NCBI RefSeq assembly: GCF_002288065.1
Contig: NZ_CP016773.1
Coordinates: forward strand, 620,001-684,000
Direction of reading: 5' to 3'
From: Candidatus Planktophila sulfonica
GTDB lineage: Bacteria; Actinomycetota; Actinomycetes; Nanopelagicales; Nanopelagicaceae
DNA: 64,000 nucleotides
Shown here: piece after piece, positions 1 through 8,408 of the stretch
Position numbering within the stretch: position 1 is the first letter of the stretch
Layout: each line of letters opens with the position of its first letter
The notes under the pieces: generated by a model
Seen by the model: the letters and a program-made list of their open reading frames with translations, nothing else
Told to the model about the DNA's origin: nothing
Database searches by the model: none
Made by a program: the position numbers and the translations under genes

Positions 1-325
1 GCCAAAGGTGGTGCGTTCAACTGCTGGTTCTTTATGGCACATCCCGGTCTATGAAGGCGTTGCATTCGACCGTGTCGAAAAGCAATTCCCAGGGATTAAA
101 AAGTTTCTACTCTCTTCACATGCCCGCACTTCAATTCTTGATCTCACAATTCCAGGAGATTGCATCGCAATCTTCGGAAATGAAGCAAGGGGAGTAAGCG
201 CTGCAGATCTTGGCGTAGAGGTAACTGAAGTGACTATTCCTATGGCAGGACGTGCTGAAAGCCTCAACTTATCTGCAGCCGCTTCCATCGTAATGTTCAC
301 CCTTTCTTCAAAGGTCGCAGGTTAG
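1..325 (+). CDS. SpoU/TrmH-family RNA 2'-O-methyltransferase, 3' part only
   Basis: The gene enters from the left edge; the reading frame is open from base 2, so about 107 residues of the C-terminal SPOUT domain are seen. Two family motifs are clear: IAIFGNEARGVS (SpoU motif 2, in the trefoil knot that binds S-adenosylmethionine) and IPMAGRAESLNLSAAASI (motif 3). The family methylates a ribose 2'-OH in rRNA or tRNA. In mycobacteria a TsnR-type enzyme lies upstream of pheS, which fits, but the N-terminal substrate-binding domain is outside the window, so the target RNA cannot be named. The stop codon lies inside the predicted pheS -10 element. Confidence 0.85.
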   Translation, partial: PKVVRSTAGSLWHIPVYEGVAFDRVEKQFPGIKKFLLSSHARTSILDLTIPGDCIAIFGNEARGVSAADLGVEVTEVTIPMAGRAESLNLSAAASIVMFTLSSKVAG

Positions 326-336
326 AATTACCCCCA
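323..336 (+). promoter_or_regulatory. predicted leaderless promoter (-10) of pheS
   Basis: TAGAAT at 323-328 ends seven bases before the pheS ATG at 336, so transcription would start at or beside the A of the start codon. There is no Shine-Dalgarno sequence. The TAG is also the stop codon of the upstream methyltransferase. Confidence 0.5.
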
Positions 337-1343
337 TGAATCCGGCAGATATTGCATCGTGGATAAGCGATGCCCAGAAGGCTTTTGCTGCCGCGCCTGA
401 TCTCGACGCTCTCAAAGTTGCCCGCCTTGCACATACAGGCGACAAAGCCCCGGTCTCTCTGGCTAGTCGTGCACTCGGCTCATTGTCACCTGAGGAAAAA
501 GCATCCGCTGGAAAGCTCATAGGAGATGCGAAGGCTGAAATCGCAAAGGCGCTTGCATCAGCAACGGAAAAGCTTGAAGCAGAGCGCGATGCCAAGGTTA
601 TTCTTGAAGAAGTCGTAGACATTACATTGCCAGTTCAACGCACGCATCGCGGGGGACTCCATCCCATTTCCATCATTAAGAATGAGGTTTCAGATTTCTT
701 TATTGAACAAGGATTCTCAGTAGAAGAAGGTCCTGAACTTGAATCGGGTTGGCTCAACTTCGATGCTCTCAATATTCCAGCAGATCACCCAGCTCGAACC
801 ATGCAAGATACATTCTTCATCGAGCCCATTGATTCGGGTGTAGTTCTACGTACTCAAACTTCGCCGGTGCAGATTCGATCAATGCTTACTCAGGAACCAC
901 CGATTTATATGATCTGCCCTGGTCGCACATTCCGTGCCGACGAACTCGATGCAACTCATAGCCCCGTCTTTCATCAGGTTGAAGGTCTAGTCATCGATAA
1001 GGGCATCACAATGGCGCACCTCAAAGGGACTCTCGATAACTTTGCTCAGCACATGTTTGGTCCTGATGTCGTAACTCGACTTCGTCCATCTTTCTTCCCA
1101 TTCACCGAGCCAAGCGCCGAAGTAGATATCTTCTTCAACGGCCGTTGGATCGAATGGGGCGGATGTGGAATGGTTAATCCAAAGGTTCTTGCAACCTGCG
1201 GCATCGATACAGAGGTTTACACCGGCTTTGCTTTCGGAATGGGCCTTGAGCGCACTCTCATGGTTCGTCACGGAATCACAGATATGCACGACATTGTCGA
1301 AGGCGACCTCCGCTTCACACGCCAGTTTGGAGTCGGACTCTAA
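336..1343 (+). CDS. pheS: phenylalanine-tRNA ligase alpha subunit
   Basis: Charges tRNA-Phe as the catalytic alpha subunit of the cytoplasmic alpha2beta2 enzyme. The 335-residue length is usual. An N-terminal coiled-coil region (about 1-90) binds tRNA; the class II catalytic core follows, with motif 2 around residues 197-215 (GRTFRADELDATHSPVFHQ) and motif 3 near 298-312 (GFAFGMGLERTLMVRHG). The start is ATG at 336, which suits both the family N-terminus and the predicted leaderless promoter. The stop TAA abuts the pheT ATG with no gap, so the two are co-transcribed and probably coupled in translation. Confidence 0.97.
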   Translation: MNPADIASWISDAQKAFAAAPDLDALKVARLAHTGDKAPVSLASRALGSLSPEEKASAGKLIGDAKAEIAKALASATEKLEAERDAKVILEEVVDITLPVQRTHRGGLHPISIIKNEVSDFFIEQGFSVEEGPELESGWLNFDALNIPADHPARTMQDTFFIEPIDSGVVLRTQTSPVQIRSMLTQEPPIYMICPGRTFRADELDATHSPVFHQVEGLVIDKGITMAHLKGTLDNFAQHMFGPDVVTRLRPSFFPFTEPSAEVDIFFNGRWIEWGGCGMVNPKVLATCGIDTEVYTGFAFGMGLERTLMVRHGITDMHDIVEGDLRFTRQFGVGL

Positions 1344-3800
1344 ATGCGCGCACCGTTATCTTGGATTAAAGAGTTTGTTGAAATTCCAGCATCAATCACC
1401 GCTGAGGAAATTTCCGATGCGCTCATTCGAGTGGGTTTTGAAGTCGAAGAGATCATCAAGCAAGGTTCTGATCTCACAGGTCCTCTCGTATTTGCAAAGG
1501 TTCTCAGCATTGAAGAACTCACTGAGTTTAAGAAGCCAGTTCGCTACGTCGGCCTCGACTGCGGTGAAAAGGAGACCCGTTACGTCATCTGTGGCGCTAC
1601 CAACTTCGTAGTTGGTGATCTCATTGTCGCGGCCCTCCCGGGTGCCGTACTTCCTGGTGATTTTGCTATCGGTGCGCGCGAGACATACGGCAAAACTTCA
1701 AACGGGATGATCTGCTCAGCTCGCGAACTTGGCTTAGGCGATGATCACTCAGGAATCATGACTTTCGCAGAAGGCACAGTAAAGATTGGCGATGATGCCA
1801 TTGCTGGTCTGATGATTAACGATGTCATCTTCGACGTTGCAGTTAACCCTGATCGTGGTTACGCACTGAGCATTCGCGGAATTGCTCGCGAAGTAGCTGG
1901 TTCATTGGGTCTGAAATTTACCGACCCTGTTGATGCACTTCGCACTCTTACCTTCCCAGAAACAGGAAAGGGAGTCAGCGCGAAGATTGCAGATACCTCA
2001 ACTGCCTCCGTCTTCTATTTGCGAACACTGTCGAATTTCGATCCATCGGCAACAACGCCTCTCTGGATGCGTCGCCGCATCGAGAAGATGGGGATGCGTT
2101 CAATCTCGCTCGTTGTAGATGTGACCAACTACGTCATGCTCGAACTCGGTCAACCGCTTCACGCTTTCGATAAGTCAAAGATTCAGGGCGGTCTTACGAT
2201 TAAGCGCGCAGGTAAGGCGCAACCATTTACCACTCTTGATGGCCAAGTGCGTCAACTAGATCCTGATGATCTTATGGTCTGTGATGATGCGCAACCACTT
2301 GCTCTCGCTGGAACAATGGGTGGAGCGTCATCTGAAATTTCTGAAACAACGACAGATATTGCGCTAGAAGCTGTTCGTTTCGATCCAGTATGCGTCGCTA
2401 AGAACTCACGCCGTCATAAGTTGTCATCTGAAGCTTCGCGTCGTCTCGAACGAAGCGTTGATCCATCACTTGCTCAATTCGCATCAGCTCGCTTTGTTCA
2501 ATTGCTTACCGAGAATAGCTCCGCACAGCACGTTGCAACCGTGGTTGATGGTGAGCCTCGCTTCGCACCTGTTGTGAAAGTGGACCCTGCCTTTATTTCG
2601 CGCATTCTCGGCGTAGAAGTAACACCAGCGCAGATTGCAGAGATCCTTCGCACACTTGGCTGCGACGTTGATGAAAAGACTTTTGAAGTTGACCCACCAT
2701 CATGGCGTTCAGATCTTCTGACATCTGCAGACTTCGCTGAAGAAGTTGCGCGCATGATCGGTTACGACAAGATTCCATCAATTCTTCCACCGCGCCCTAA
2801 GCACGCATCTTTGACTTCGACACAGAAGCGACGTCGCGCAGTTGCGCAGATGCTGGCAAGTCGAGGTTTGGCTGAGGTGCAAACTTTCCCTTTCACCAAC
2901 CAAGAGACAATCGATTCGATGGGCTTCGTTGGCGAACGCGCTTCCACTTATCGCATCGCTAATCCAATGTCTGAAGAGTTCCCGTTGATGCGTGTGCACC
3001 TCGTTCCTGGACTCATTGAAGTAGCTCAGCGCAACATCAGCCGTGGCGCAAAAGACTTTGCAATCTTCGAAATGGGTTCAATTTTCCGTAGCTCACAGAA
3101 GCTAGTGCCATTCATTTCACCCGACTTGTCTAAGCGCCCAGACCAGAAGGTTATCGACGAGATTTTTGCCAGCGTTCCACCTCAGGCTTATCACGTTGCC
3201 GGTTTGCTAGTTGGAAAGGTAGAGAATGAAGATTGGCAAGGCAAGGCTCGTGCCTACAACTGGCAGGATGCGATTGCTTATGCCCAAGACATTCTCCAAC
3301 TCTGCAATCTCGAGTGGACAGTAAAGCGATCTGATTTCGCACCATGGCACCCAGGTCGTTGCGCCGAACTTATTGTCGACGGAAAAGCCGTGGCTCACGC
3401 CGGTGAACTCCACCCACGTATCGTTGCTAAGTACGGTCTGCCTGAACGATCAGTCGCATTCGCAGTTGGATTAAGCGCGCTTCCAGATTCAGAACTCATT
3501 CGCCCAACAACGGTTGGCACTATGCCGGCTGCTCTTCAGGATGTAGCTCTGATCGTGAACGCTGATGTCACTGCATCTGAGGTCGAAGCGGCGCTACGCG
3601 ATGGAGCAGGCGAACTTCTCGAATCCATCACTCTCTTTGATCGTTACGACAAGCTAGGGGACGGCAAGATTTCTTTGGCTTTCTCACTTGTCTTCCGCGC
3701 ACCTGATCGAACACTGACTGGCGCAGAGGTAACCGAGATGCGTGAATCCGCAGTGGCTGCGGCAGTAAAGGCGACTGGGGCCGTTCTGCGTACTGCATAA
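1344..3800 (+). CDS. pheT: phenylalanine-tRNA ligase beta subunit
   Basis: Structural and editing subunit of phenylalanyl-tRNA synthetase. The 818 residues hold the full bacterial set: N-terminal OB-fold tRNA-binding domain (about 40-150), B3/B4 editing module, B5 domain, the catalytic-like core and a C-terminal ferredoxin-fold anticodon-binding (FDX-ACB) domain over roughly the last 95 residues (from PAALQDVALIVN). It starts directly after the pheS stop. Its own stop codon (3798-3800) lies inside the first ARG box of the arg operon, so the arg control region begins within the end of this gene. Confidence 0.97.
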   Translation: MRAPLSWIKEFVEIPASITAEEISDALIRVGFEVEEIIKQGSDLTGPLVFAKVLSIEELTEFKKPVRYVGLDCGEKETRYVICGATNFVVGDLIVAALPGAVLPGDFAIGARETYGKTSNGMICSARELGLGDDHSGIMTFAEGTVKIGDDAIAGLMINDVIFDVAVNPDRGYALSIRGIAREVAGSLGLKFTDPVDALRTLTFPETGKGVSAKIADTSTASVFYLRTLSNFDPSATTPLWMRRRIEKMGMRSISLVVDVTNYVMLELGQPLHAFDKSKIQGGLTIKRAGKAQPFTTLDGQVRQLDPDDLMVCDDAQPLALAGTMGGASSEISETTTDIALEAVRFDPVCVAKNSRRHKLSSEASRRLERSVDPSLAQFASARFVQLLTENSSAQHVATVVDGEPRFAPVVKVDPAFISRILGVEVTPAQIAEILRTLGCDVDEKTFEVDPPSWRSDLLTSADFAEEVARMIGYDKIPSILPPRPKHASLTSTQKRRRAVAQMLASRGLAEVQTFPFTNQETIDSMGFVGERASTYRIANPMSEEFPLMRVHLVPGLIEVAQRNISRGAKDFAIFEMGSIFRSSQKLVPFISPDLSKRPDQKVIDEIFASVPPQAYHVAGLLVGKVENEDWQGKARAYNWQDAIAYAQDILQLCNLEWTVKRSDFAPWHPGRCAELIVDGKAVAHAGELHPRIVAKYGLPERSVAFAVGLSALPDSELIRPTTVGTMPAALQDVALIVNADVTASEVEAALRDGAGELLESITLFDRYDKLGDGKISLAFSLVFRAPDRTLTGAEVTEMRESAVAAAVKATGAVLRTA

Positions 3801-3827
3801 ATATGCATGCAATTGCATAATTATGCT
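3794..3827 (+). promoter_or_regulatory. tandem ARG boxes (ArgR operator) of the arg operon
   Basis: Two inverted repeats of the form TGCATA-N2-TATGCA lie in tandem: a perfect one at 3794-3807 and one at 3814-3827 with a single final mismatch. Their centres are 20 bp apart, about two helical turns. Paired ARG boxes about two turns apart are the known target of the hexameric arginine repressor, and argR is in this operon. The second box abuts the predicted -10, so bound repressor would cover the promoter. Confidence 0.8.
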
Positions 3828-3839
3828 ATAGTTGCCCCA
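3827..3839 (+). promoter_or_regulatory. predicted leaderless promoter of argC
   Basis: TGC-TATAGT is an extended -10 (hexamer 3827-3832), six bases before the ATG at 3839. The mRNA would begin at the start codon. The last base of the second ARG box is the first base of the hexamer. Confidence 0.6.
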
Positions 3840-4858
3840 TGAAAATCGGTGTTGTAGGGGCTAGTGGCTACGCAGGAGGCGAACTTCTTCGTCTTTTAGC
3901 TTTCCATCCTCATTTTGAAGTAACTGCCATTACGGCTCACTCCAACGCGGGGGAGTTGATCACATCGGTGCACCCACAGTTGCAGAGTTATGTGGGCAAG
4001 AAGTTCAGCGCATTTGCTCCGAACGATTTTGCTTCATGCGATCTCATCTTCTTGGCTCTTCCGCATGGCGAATCTGCCAAGGTGATTGCGCAACTTCCGA
4101 CAACTTCAAAGATCGTAGATCTCGGTGCTGATTACAGATTAGAGAGTGCCGATCAGTGGAGTAAGTATTACGGTGGCGGTTATGCAGGCTCTTGGACATA
4201 TGGCTTAGCCGACATCGAACCATTTAAGTCTCAGATCTCGCAATCAACTAAAGTTGCAAATCCTGGTTGCTACGCAACATCCATTGCGTTGGGCGCGGCA
4301 CCAGCGGCTTCTATCGCAGATCTTTCAGATCTTGTTGTCGTTGCAGCCTCAGGCACAACTGGTGCAGGAAGAAGTGCGAAAATTAGTCTCATTGCAAGTG
4401 AAGTGGCTGGGTCGCTCACCTCTTACAAGTTCGGGGGAGTACATCAACACACGCCTGAGATTGAGCAAACGCTCACCAAGATTTCTGGAACACAAGCAAA
4501 AATCTCCTTCACCCCAATCCTTGCGCCAATGCCGCGCGGAATCCTTTCAACAATCACTGCTAAGTTAGCTAAGAAAGTGACAACCGAAGAGGCTCATAGT
4601 CTCTATGTGAAGTACTTCGCTGACTCGCAATTCGTTACCGTTCTACCAATCGGAGTTATGCCAAAGACTGCAGCTCTTACCGGATCAAATTATGTTCAGA
4701 TTCAAGTTGCAGTCGACGATCACACATCACGTCTAGTTATTTCAGTGGCCATCGATAACCTCGGAAAAGGAGCTGCAGCACAAGCAATTCAGAATGCGAA
4801 CCTTATGTGTGGTCTCGATGAGGCAGCAGGGCTGCGTTTCGATGGTCTAGGCGTATGA
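3839..4858 (+). CDS. argC: N-acetyl-gamma-glutamyl-phosphate reductase
   Basis: Third step of arginine synthesis: NADPH-dependent reduction of N-acetylglutamyl phosphate to the semialdehyde. The 339-residue protein has the N-terminal Rossmann motif GVVGASGYAGGELLRLL and the catalytic cysteine, Cys144, in NPGCYAT. It is first in argC-J-B-D-R-H, and its stop overlaps the argJ start as ATGA. Expression should be arginine-repressed through the two ARG boxes in front of it. There is no Shine-Dalgarno sequence, which fits a leaderless start. Confidence 0.97.
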   Translation: MKIGVVGASGYAGGELLRLLAFHPHFEVTAITAHSNAGELITSVHPQLQSYVGKKFSAFAPNDFASCDLIFLALPHGESAKVIAQLPTTSKIVDLGADYRLESADQWSKYYGGGYAGSWTYGLADIEPFKSQISQSTKVANPGCYATSIALGAAPAASIADLSDLVVVAASGTTGAGRSAKISLIASEVAGSLTSYKFGGVHQHTPEIEQTLTKISGTQAKISFTPILAPMPRGILSTITAKLAKKVTTEEAHSLYVKYFADSQFVTVLPIGVMPKTAALTGSNYVQIQVAVDDHTSRLVISVAIDNLGKGAAAQAIQNANLMCGLDEAAGLRFDGLGV

Positions 4859-6000
4859 AGTCGCTACCTAAAGGATTTAGAGGTGCTGCAATCGCTGCAG
4901 GACTTAAATCTTCGGGCACACTTGACCTCACAATTATTGAAAATTTAGGACCACATTTCGATGCAGCCGCCGTCTACACAACTAATAAAGTCGTTGCGGC
5001 ACCCGTTATTTGGTCACGTGAAGTAACTAAGGGCAAGCTCGTACGCGCTGCTGTTCTCAACTCAGGCGGAGCCAATGCGTGCACAGGTCCTCAAGGATTT
5101 GCAGATACTCATAAGACTGCGGAAAAAGTCGGCGAATTGCTGGGAGTTTCTGCTGGCGAGGTAGTTGTCTGTTCCACGGGTCTTATCGGAGAACTTCTAC
5201 CAATGCCAAAGATTCTCTCAGGACTTGAATCGATTGCCACAAATCTCAAACCAGATTCACTTGATGATGTATCTCGAGCAATCATGACCACAGATAGCGT
5301 CCCAAAGGTTGCGACAACTTCAGTGAATGGCGTTGAGTTTGCTGGAATTGCAAAAGGTGCCGGAATGTTGGCGCCTGCATTGGCAACAATGCTTTCAGTT
5401 GTAATGACAGATGCGCTATTACCTAACAATGCGCAAGAAATTTTCACCCGGGTAACTGACCGTACTTACAACCGCATCGATTCAGATGGCTGTACCTCAA
5501 CAAATGACACAGTGCTTCTCATGGGTAGCGGAGCCTCAGGAGTATCACTTTCAGAGAGCGAGTTTGAGAACGCTTTGATGGATATCTGTGGCTCTCTTTC
5601 ATCTCAACTTATTGCCGACGCTGAAGGATCGACAAAGACTGTAGCAATCACCATCAAGGGCGCTGTAACTGAAAGTGAAGCTGTAGAAGTTGCGCGTGCT
5701 TGTGCAAGAAACAATCTCCTGAAGTGCGCAATCTTCGGAGCGGATCCAAACTGGGGTCGCGTGCTTGCCGCTGTCGGGACTGCAGATGCTCAAATGGACG
5801 CGCTGAACATTGATGTGATTCTGAATGGCATTCATGTGGCTAAGGAATCAGCGCCAAACGAGGATAAGAATTTGGTCTCATTTGCAGAACGCCTGGTAAA
5901 CCTTGAAGTAAATCTCAATATGGGTAGCGCTACGGCCACAGTAATGACCAACGACCTATCGCATGATTATGTTCACGAGAATTCGGCATATTCAACATGA
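4855..6000 (+). CDS. argJ: bifunctional ornithine acetyltransferase / N-acetylglutamate synthase
   Basis: Transfers the acetyl group from N-acetylornithine to glutamate, closing the cyclic arginine pathway; many family members also make N-acetylglutamate from acetyl-CoA. The 381-residue precursor carries the self-cleavage site in KGAGMLAPALATML, with Thr178 as the predicted new N-terminal nucleophile that splits alpha and beta chains. The start overlaps argC by four bases and the end overlaps argB by four. Whether the enzyme is mono- or bifunctional cannot be told from sequence alone. Confidence 0.95.
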   Translation: MKSLPKGFRGAAIAAGLKSSGTLDLTIIENLGPHFDAAAVYTTNKVVAAPVIWSREVTKGKLVRAAVLNSGGANACTGPQGFADTHKTAEKVGELLGVSAGEVVVCSTGLIGELLPMPKILSGLESIATNLKPDSLDDVSRAIMTTDSVPKVATTSVNGVEFAGIAKGAGMLAPALATMLSVVMTDALLPNNAQEIFTRVTDRTYNRIDSDGCTSTNDTVLLMGSGASGVSLSESEFENALMDICGSLSSQLIADAEGSTKTVAITIKGAVTESEAVEVARACARNNLLKCAIFGADPNWGRVLAAVGTADAQMDALNIDVILNGIHVAKESAPNEDKNLVSFAERLVNLEVNLNMGSATATVMTNDLSHDYVHENSAYST

Positions 6001-6782
6001 TCGTCATCAAATTCGGTGGTCACGCAATGACTGATGAGCATGGAGGTTTTGCTAAGGCTATAGCTGAAGCAATTTCATCTGGCGTTACTCCTGTCATAGT
6101 TCATGGCGGGGGTCCTCAAATTGGTGAGGCGCTCAAATCGGCGGGAATTGAATCTTCTTTTGTCGGCGGTTTTAGAGTCACGACTTCAGAGACATTTGCT
6201 GTCGTTGAACGAGTCTTGGTAGGCGAAGTTGGACCGTCTGTGGCGCAATCGCTTAAGGAACATAGCGTCAATGCTGTTGCTATTTCTGGCAGAACATCAG
6301 GAACTTTGGTTGCCACGGCTCTGACGACACTCGTCGATGGAACACCGGCGGACCTCGGTTTAGTCGGTGTTGTTACTTCAGTAAACCCAAAGGAAATCAA
6401 AGAGCTTGTATCTACTGGCAGCGTTCCTGTCATCTCGCCGATTGCCACGAGCGAAGATGGCACTCATGGATTTAACGTCAATGCAGATTTAGCTGCTGCA
6501 GCGATAGCAGGAGCACTTGATGCCCAGTGGTTGATCATCATGACTGATGTCGAAGGTATCTACAGGAATTGGCCGGATAAGAGTTCACTAATTGAATCAA
6601 TCTCTGCAGAAGAACTTGATTCGATTAAGGGAAGTTTTGCTGAAGGAATGGCGCCAAAGGTTCAGGCCTGCCTTGCAGCAATTGAAGCAGGCGCGAAAGC
6701 AGTAAGGATTATCGATGGAACAAATCCATCGGCTCTCAAGGATGCCCTCTTAGGTGTGGGCGGAACGTTGGTGGTTGCATGA
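5997..6782 (+). CDS. argB: acetylglutamate kinase
   Basis: Phosphorylates N-acetylglutamate, the committed step of arginine synthesis. Amino-acid-kinase motifs are visible: IKFGGHAM at the N-terminus, VHGGGPQIG for substrate binding, and a C-terminal nucleotide site including DVEGIY. At 261 residues it matches the short, arginine-insensitive E. coli type; the N-terminal helix of about 25 residues that builds arginine-sensitive hexamers in other bacteria is missing, and the ATGA overlap with argJ leaves no room for it. Control is therefore more likely at transcription through ArgR. Confidence 0.95.
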   Translation: MIVIKFGGHAMTDEHGGFAKAIAEAISSGVTPVIVHGGGPQIGEALKSAGIESSFVGGFRVTTSETFAVVERVLVGEVGPSVAQSLKEHSVNAVAISGRTSGTLVATALTTLVDGTPADLGLVGVVTSVNPKEIKELVSTGSVPVISPIATSEDGTHGFNVNADLAAAAIAGALDAQWLIIMTDVEGIYRNWPDKSSLIESISAEELDSIKGSFAEGMAPKVQACLAAIEAGAKAVRIIDGTNPSALKDALLGVGGTLVVA

Positions 6783-7936
6783 AGCGTTGGCAGAAGGCAC
6801 TTCAAGATAATTACGGAACTCCGACAATCGAACTTGTCTCTGGCAAGGGATCAGTCGTAAAGGATGCCAATGGCAATACTTATCTTGATTTCTTGGCAGG
6901 AATTGCGACCAATGTATTGGGACATGCACATCCTGCAATCGTTAAATCAGTAACCAAGCAGATTTCTACGTTGGGACACGTCAGTAATTTCTACGCTCAT
7001 CCCAATGTTCTAGAACTTGCTGAAAAACTTCAGAAGTTAACCGGCGATAAAGGCGCACGCGTCTTCTTCTGTAATTCAGGAGCTGAAGCTAATGAAGCCG
7101 CCTTAAAACTCTCTCGCAAGACAGGTAAGTACAAGGTGGTTGCAACTCAAGAGGCATTCCATGGTCGCACCATGGGTGCGCTTTCACTTACTGGGCAACC
7201 TTCAAAGCGAAACCCTTTCAAGCCTCTCATCAAGGGCATCAAGCATGTTCCATTCGGTGACTCTGCTGTGATGAAGCGCGTCATCACAAAGAAGACTGCA
7301 ATGGTCATTGTTGAACCGATTATGGGTGAGGCGGGTGTCATCGTTCCGCCGAGCGATTATCTTAAGAATTTACGCCAATACTGTGACGATAATGGTGCGC
7401 TCTTAGTTTTCGATTGCGTCCAAACAGGTATGGGTCGCACCGGAGATTGGTTCGGTTATGAATATTCAGGCATCAAACCTGATGTGATCACTTTGGCTAA
7501 AGGACTTGGTGGGGGACTGCCGCTTGGCGCAATGATTGCACTTGGTTCAGCTTCAAAACTTTTTGTGGCCGGCGATCACGGCTCTACTTTTGGAGGCAAC
7601 CCGGTTGCAACTGCAGCAGCGCTTTCGGTGATCTCCGCTATCGAGAAAGAGAAGATTCTTTCTCATGTTGATGAAGTTGGCGAGTACCTACTGACCGAGC
7701 TCGCTCTTATTCCAGGTGTAACTGAAGTACGAGGAGCAGGACTACTCATCGGATTAACGCTCAATGCACCGGTTGCAAAAGCGTTAACGAAAAAGTGTCA
7801 GGATCTTGGCGCGCTTATCAATGCACCAGGAGATTCAACTATTCGCATCGCACCTGCTCTCAATGTCTCAATGAAACAGGCCCAGAAATTTGTCGTGATT
7901 TTCAGCCAAGCCATGAAAGAGGTATCCCATGTCTAG
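6779..7936 (+). CDS. argD: acetylornithine aminotransferase
   Basis: PLP-dependent class III aminotransferase converting N-acetylglutamate semialdehyde to N-acetylornithine. The PLP lysine is Lys241 in ITLAKGLGGGLPLG, and Asp212 that contacts the pyridine nitrogen is in FDCVQTGMGRTG, where most relatives have Glu instead of Cys after the Asp. The 385 residues are usual. It overlaps argB by four bases and argR by eight (ATGTCTAG). In other Actinobacteria argF follows here; it is absent. Confidence 0.95.
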   Translation: MKRWQKALQDNYGTPTIELVSGKGSVVKDANGNTYLDFLAGIATNVLGHAHPAIVKSVTKQISTLGHVSNFYAHPNVLELAEKLQKLTGDKGARVFFCNSGAEANEAALKLSRKTGKYKVVATQEAFHGRTMGALSLTGQPSKRNPFKPLIKGIKHVPFGDSAVMKRVITKKTAMVIVEPIMGEAGVIVPPSDYLKNLRQYCDDNGALLVFDCVQTGMGRTGDWFGYEYSGIKPDVITLAKGLGGGLPLGAMIALGSASKLFVAGDHGSTFGGNPVATAAALSVISAIEKEKILSHVDEVGEYLLTELALIPGVTEVRGAGLLIGLTLNAPVAKALTKKCQDLGALINAPGDSTIRIAPALNVSMKQAQKFVVIFSQAMKEVSHV

Positions 7937-8408
7937 CGTGACCGCTCGTAGAGCAAAGGCGATTTCACTCATCAAGGCAGGCCTCATTCATTCGCAATCC
8001 GATTTGGTGAAGCAGTTAAAGAAGGCTGGCTTTGCGGTCACTCAAGCAACGGCAAGTCGAGACCTTGAAGAGATTGGCGCGGTCCGCGGACGTTCTTCAT
8101 CCGGAGAATCTGTCTACAAGATTTCAAATAGTGACGACGAATCAATCTCGCGCACTATGCCCGTTCCTTCTGATTTGATCATCTCTGTTGAGGCGAGCGG
8201 AAATCTGGCGGTAGTTCGCACCCCACCTGGGGGAGCGCAGCTGCTTGCGAGTTCACTCGATCATTCTGGAATTTCCGAGATTATTGGCACGATTGCAGGC
8301 GACGACACGGTTCTCGTTGTATCGAGAAAAGCGACGGGTGGAGCCCAACTCGCGAAAGAATTGCTCGCTTACGGTGGAATCAAAAGAAGTGGAAGAGGTA
8401 GCAAATAA
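7929..8408 (+). CDS. argR: arginine repressor
   Basis: Arginine-responsive regulator of the arg genes. The 159 residues comprise an N-terminal winged helix (about 1-70; the ATASRDLEEIGAVRG stretch is the recognition region) and a C-terminal hexamerisation and arginine-binding domain with the conserved acidic motif GDDTVLVV. It sits inside the operon it is predicted to control and should bind the tandem ARG boxes at 3794-3827, giving autoregulation. It overlaps argD by eight bases and argH by one (TAATG). argG, usually between argR and argH, is absent. Confidence 0.95.
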   Translation: MSSVTARRAKAISLIKAGLIHSQSDLVKQLKKAGFAVTQATASRDLEEIGAVRGRSSSGESVYKISNSDDESISRTMPVPSDLIISVEASGNLAVVRTPPGGAQLLASSLDHSGISEIIGTIAGDDTVLVVSRKATGGAQLAKELLAYGGIKRSGRGSK

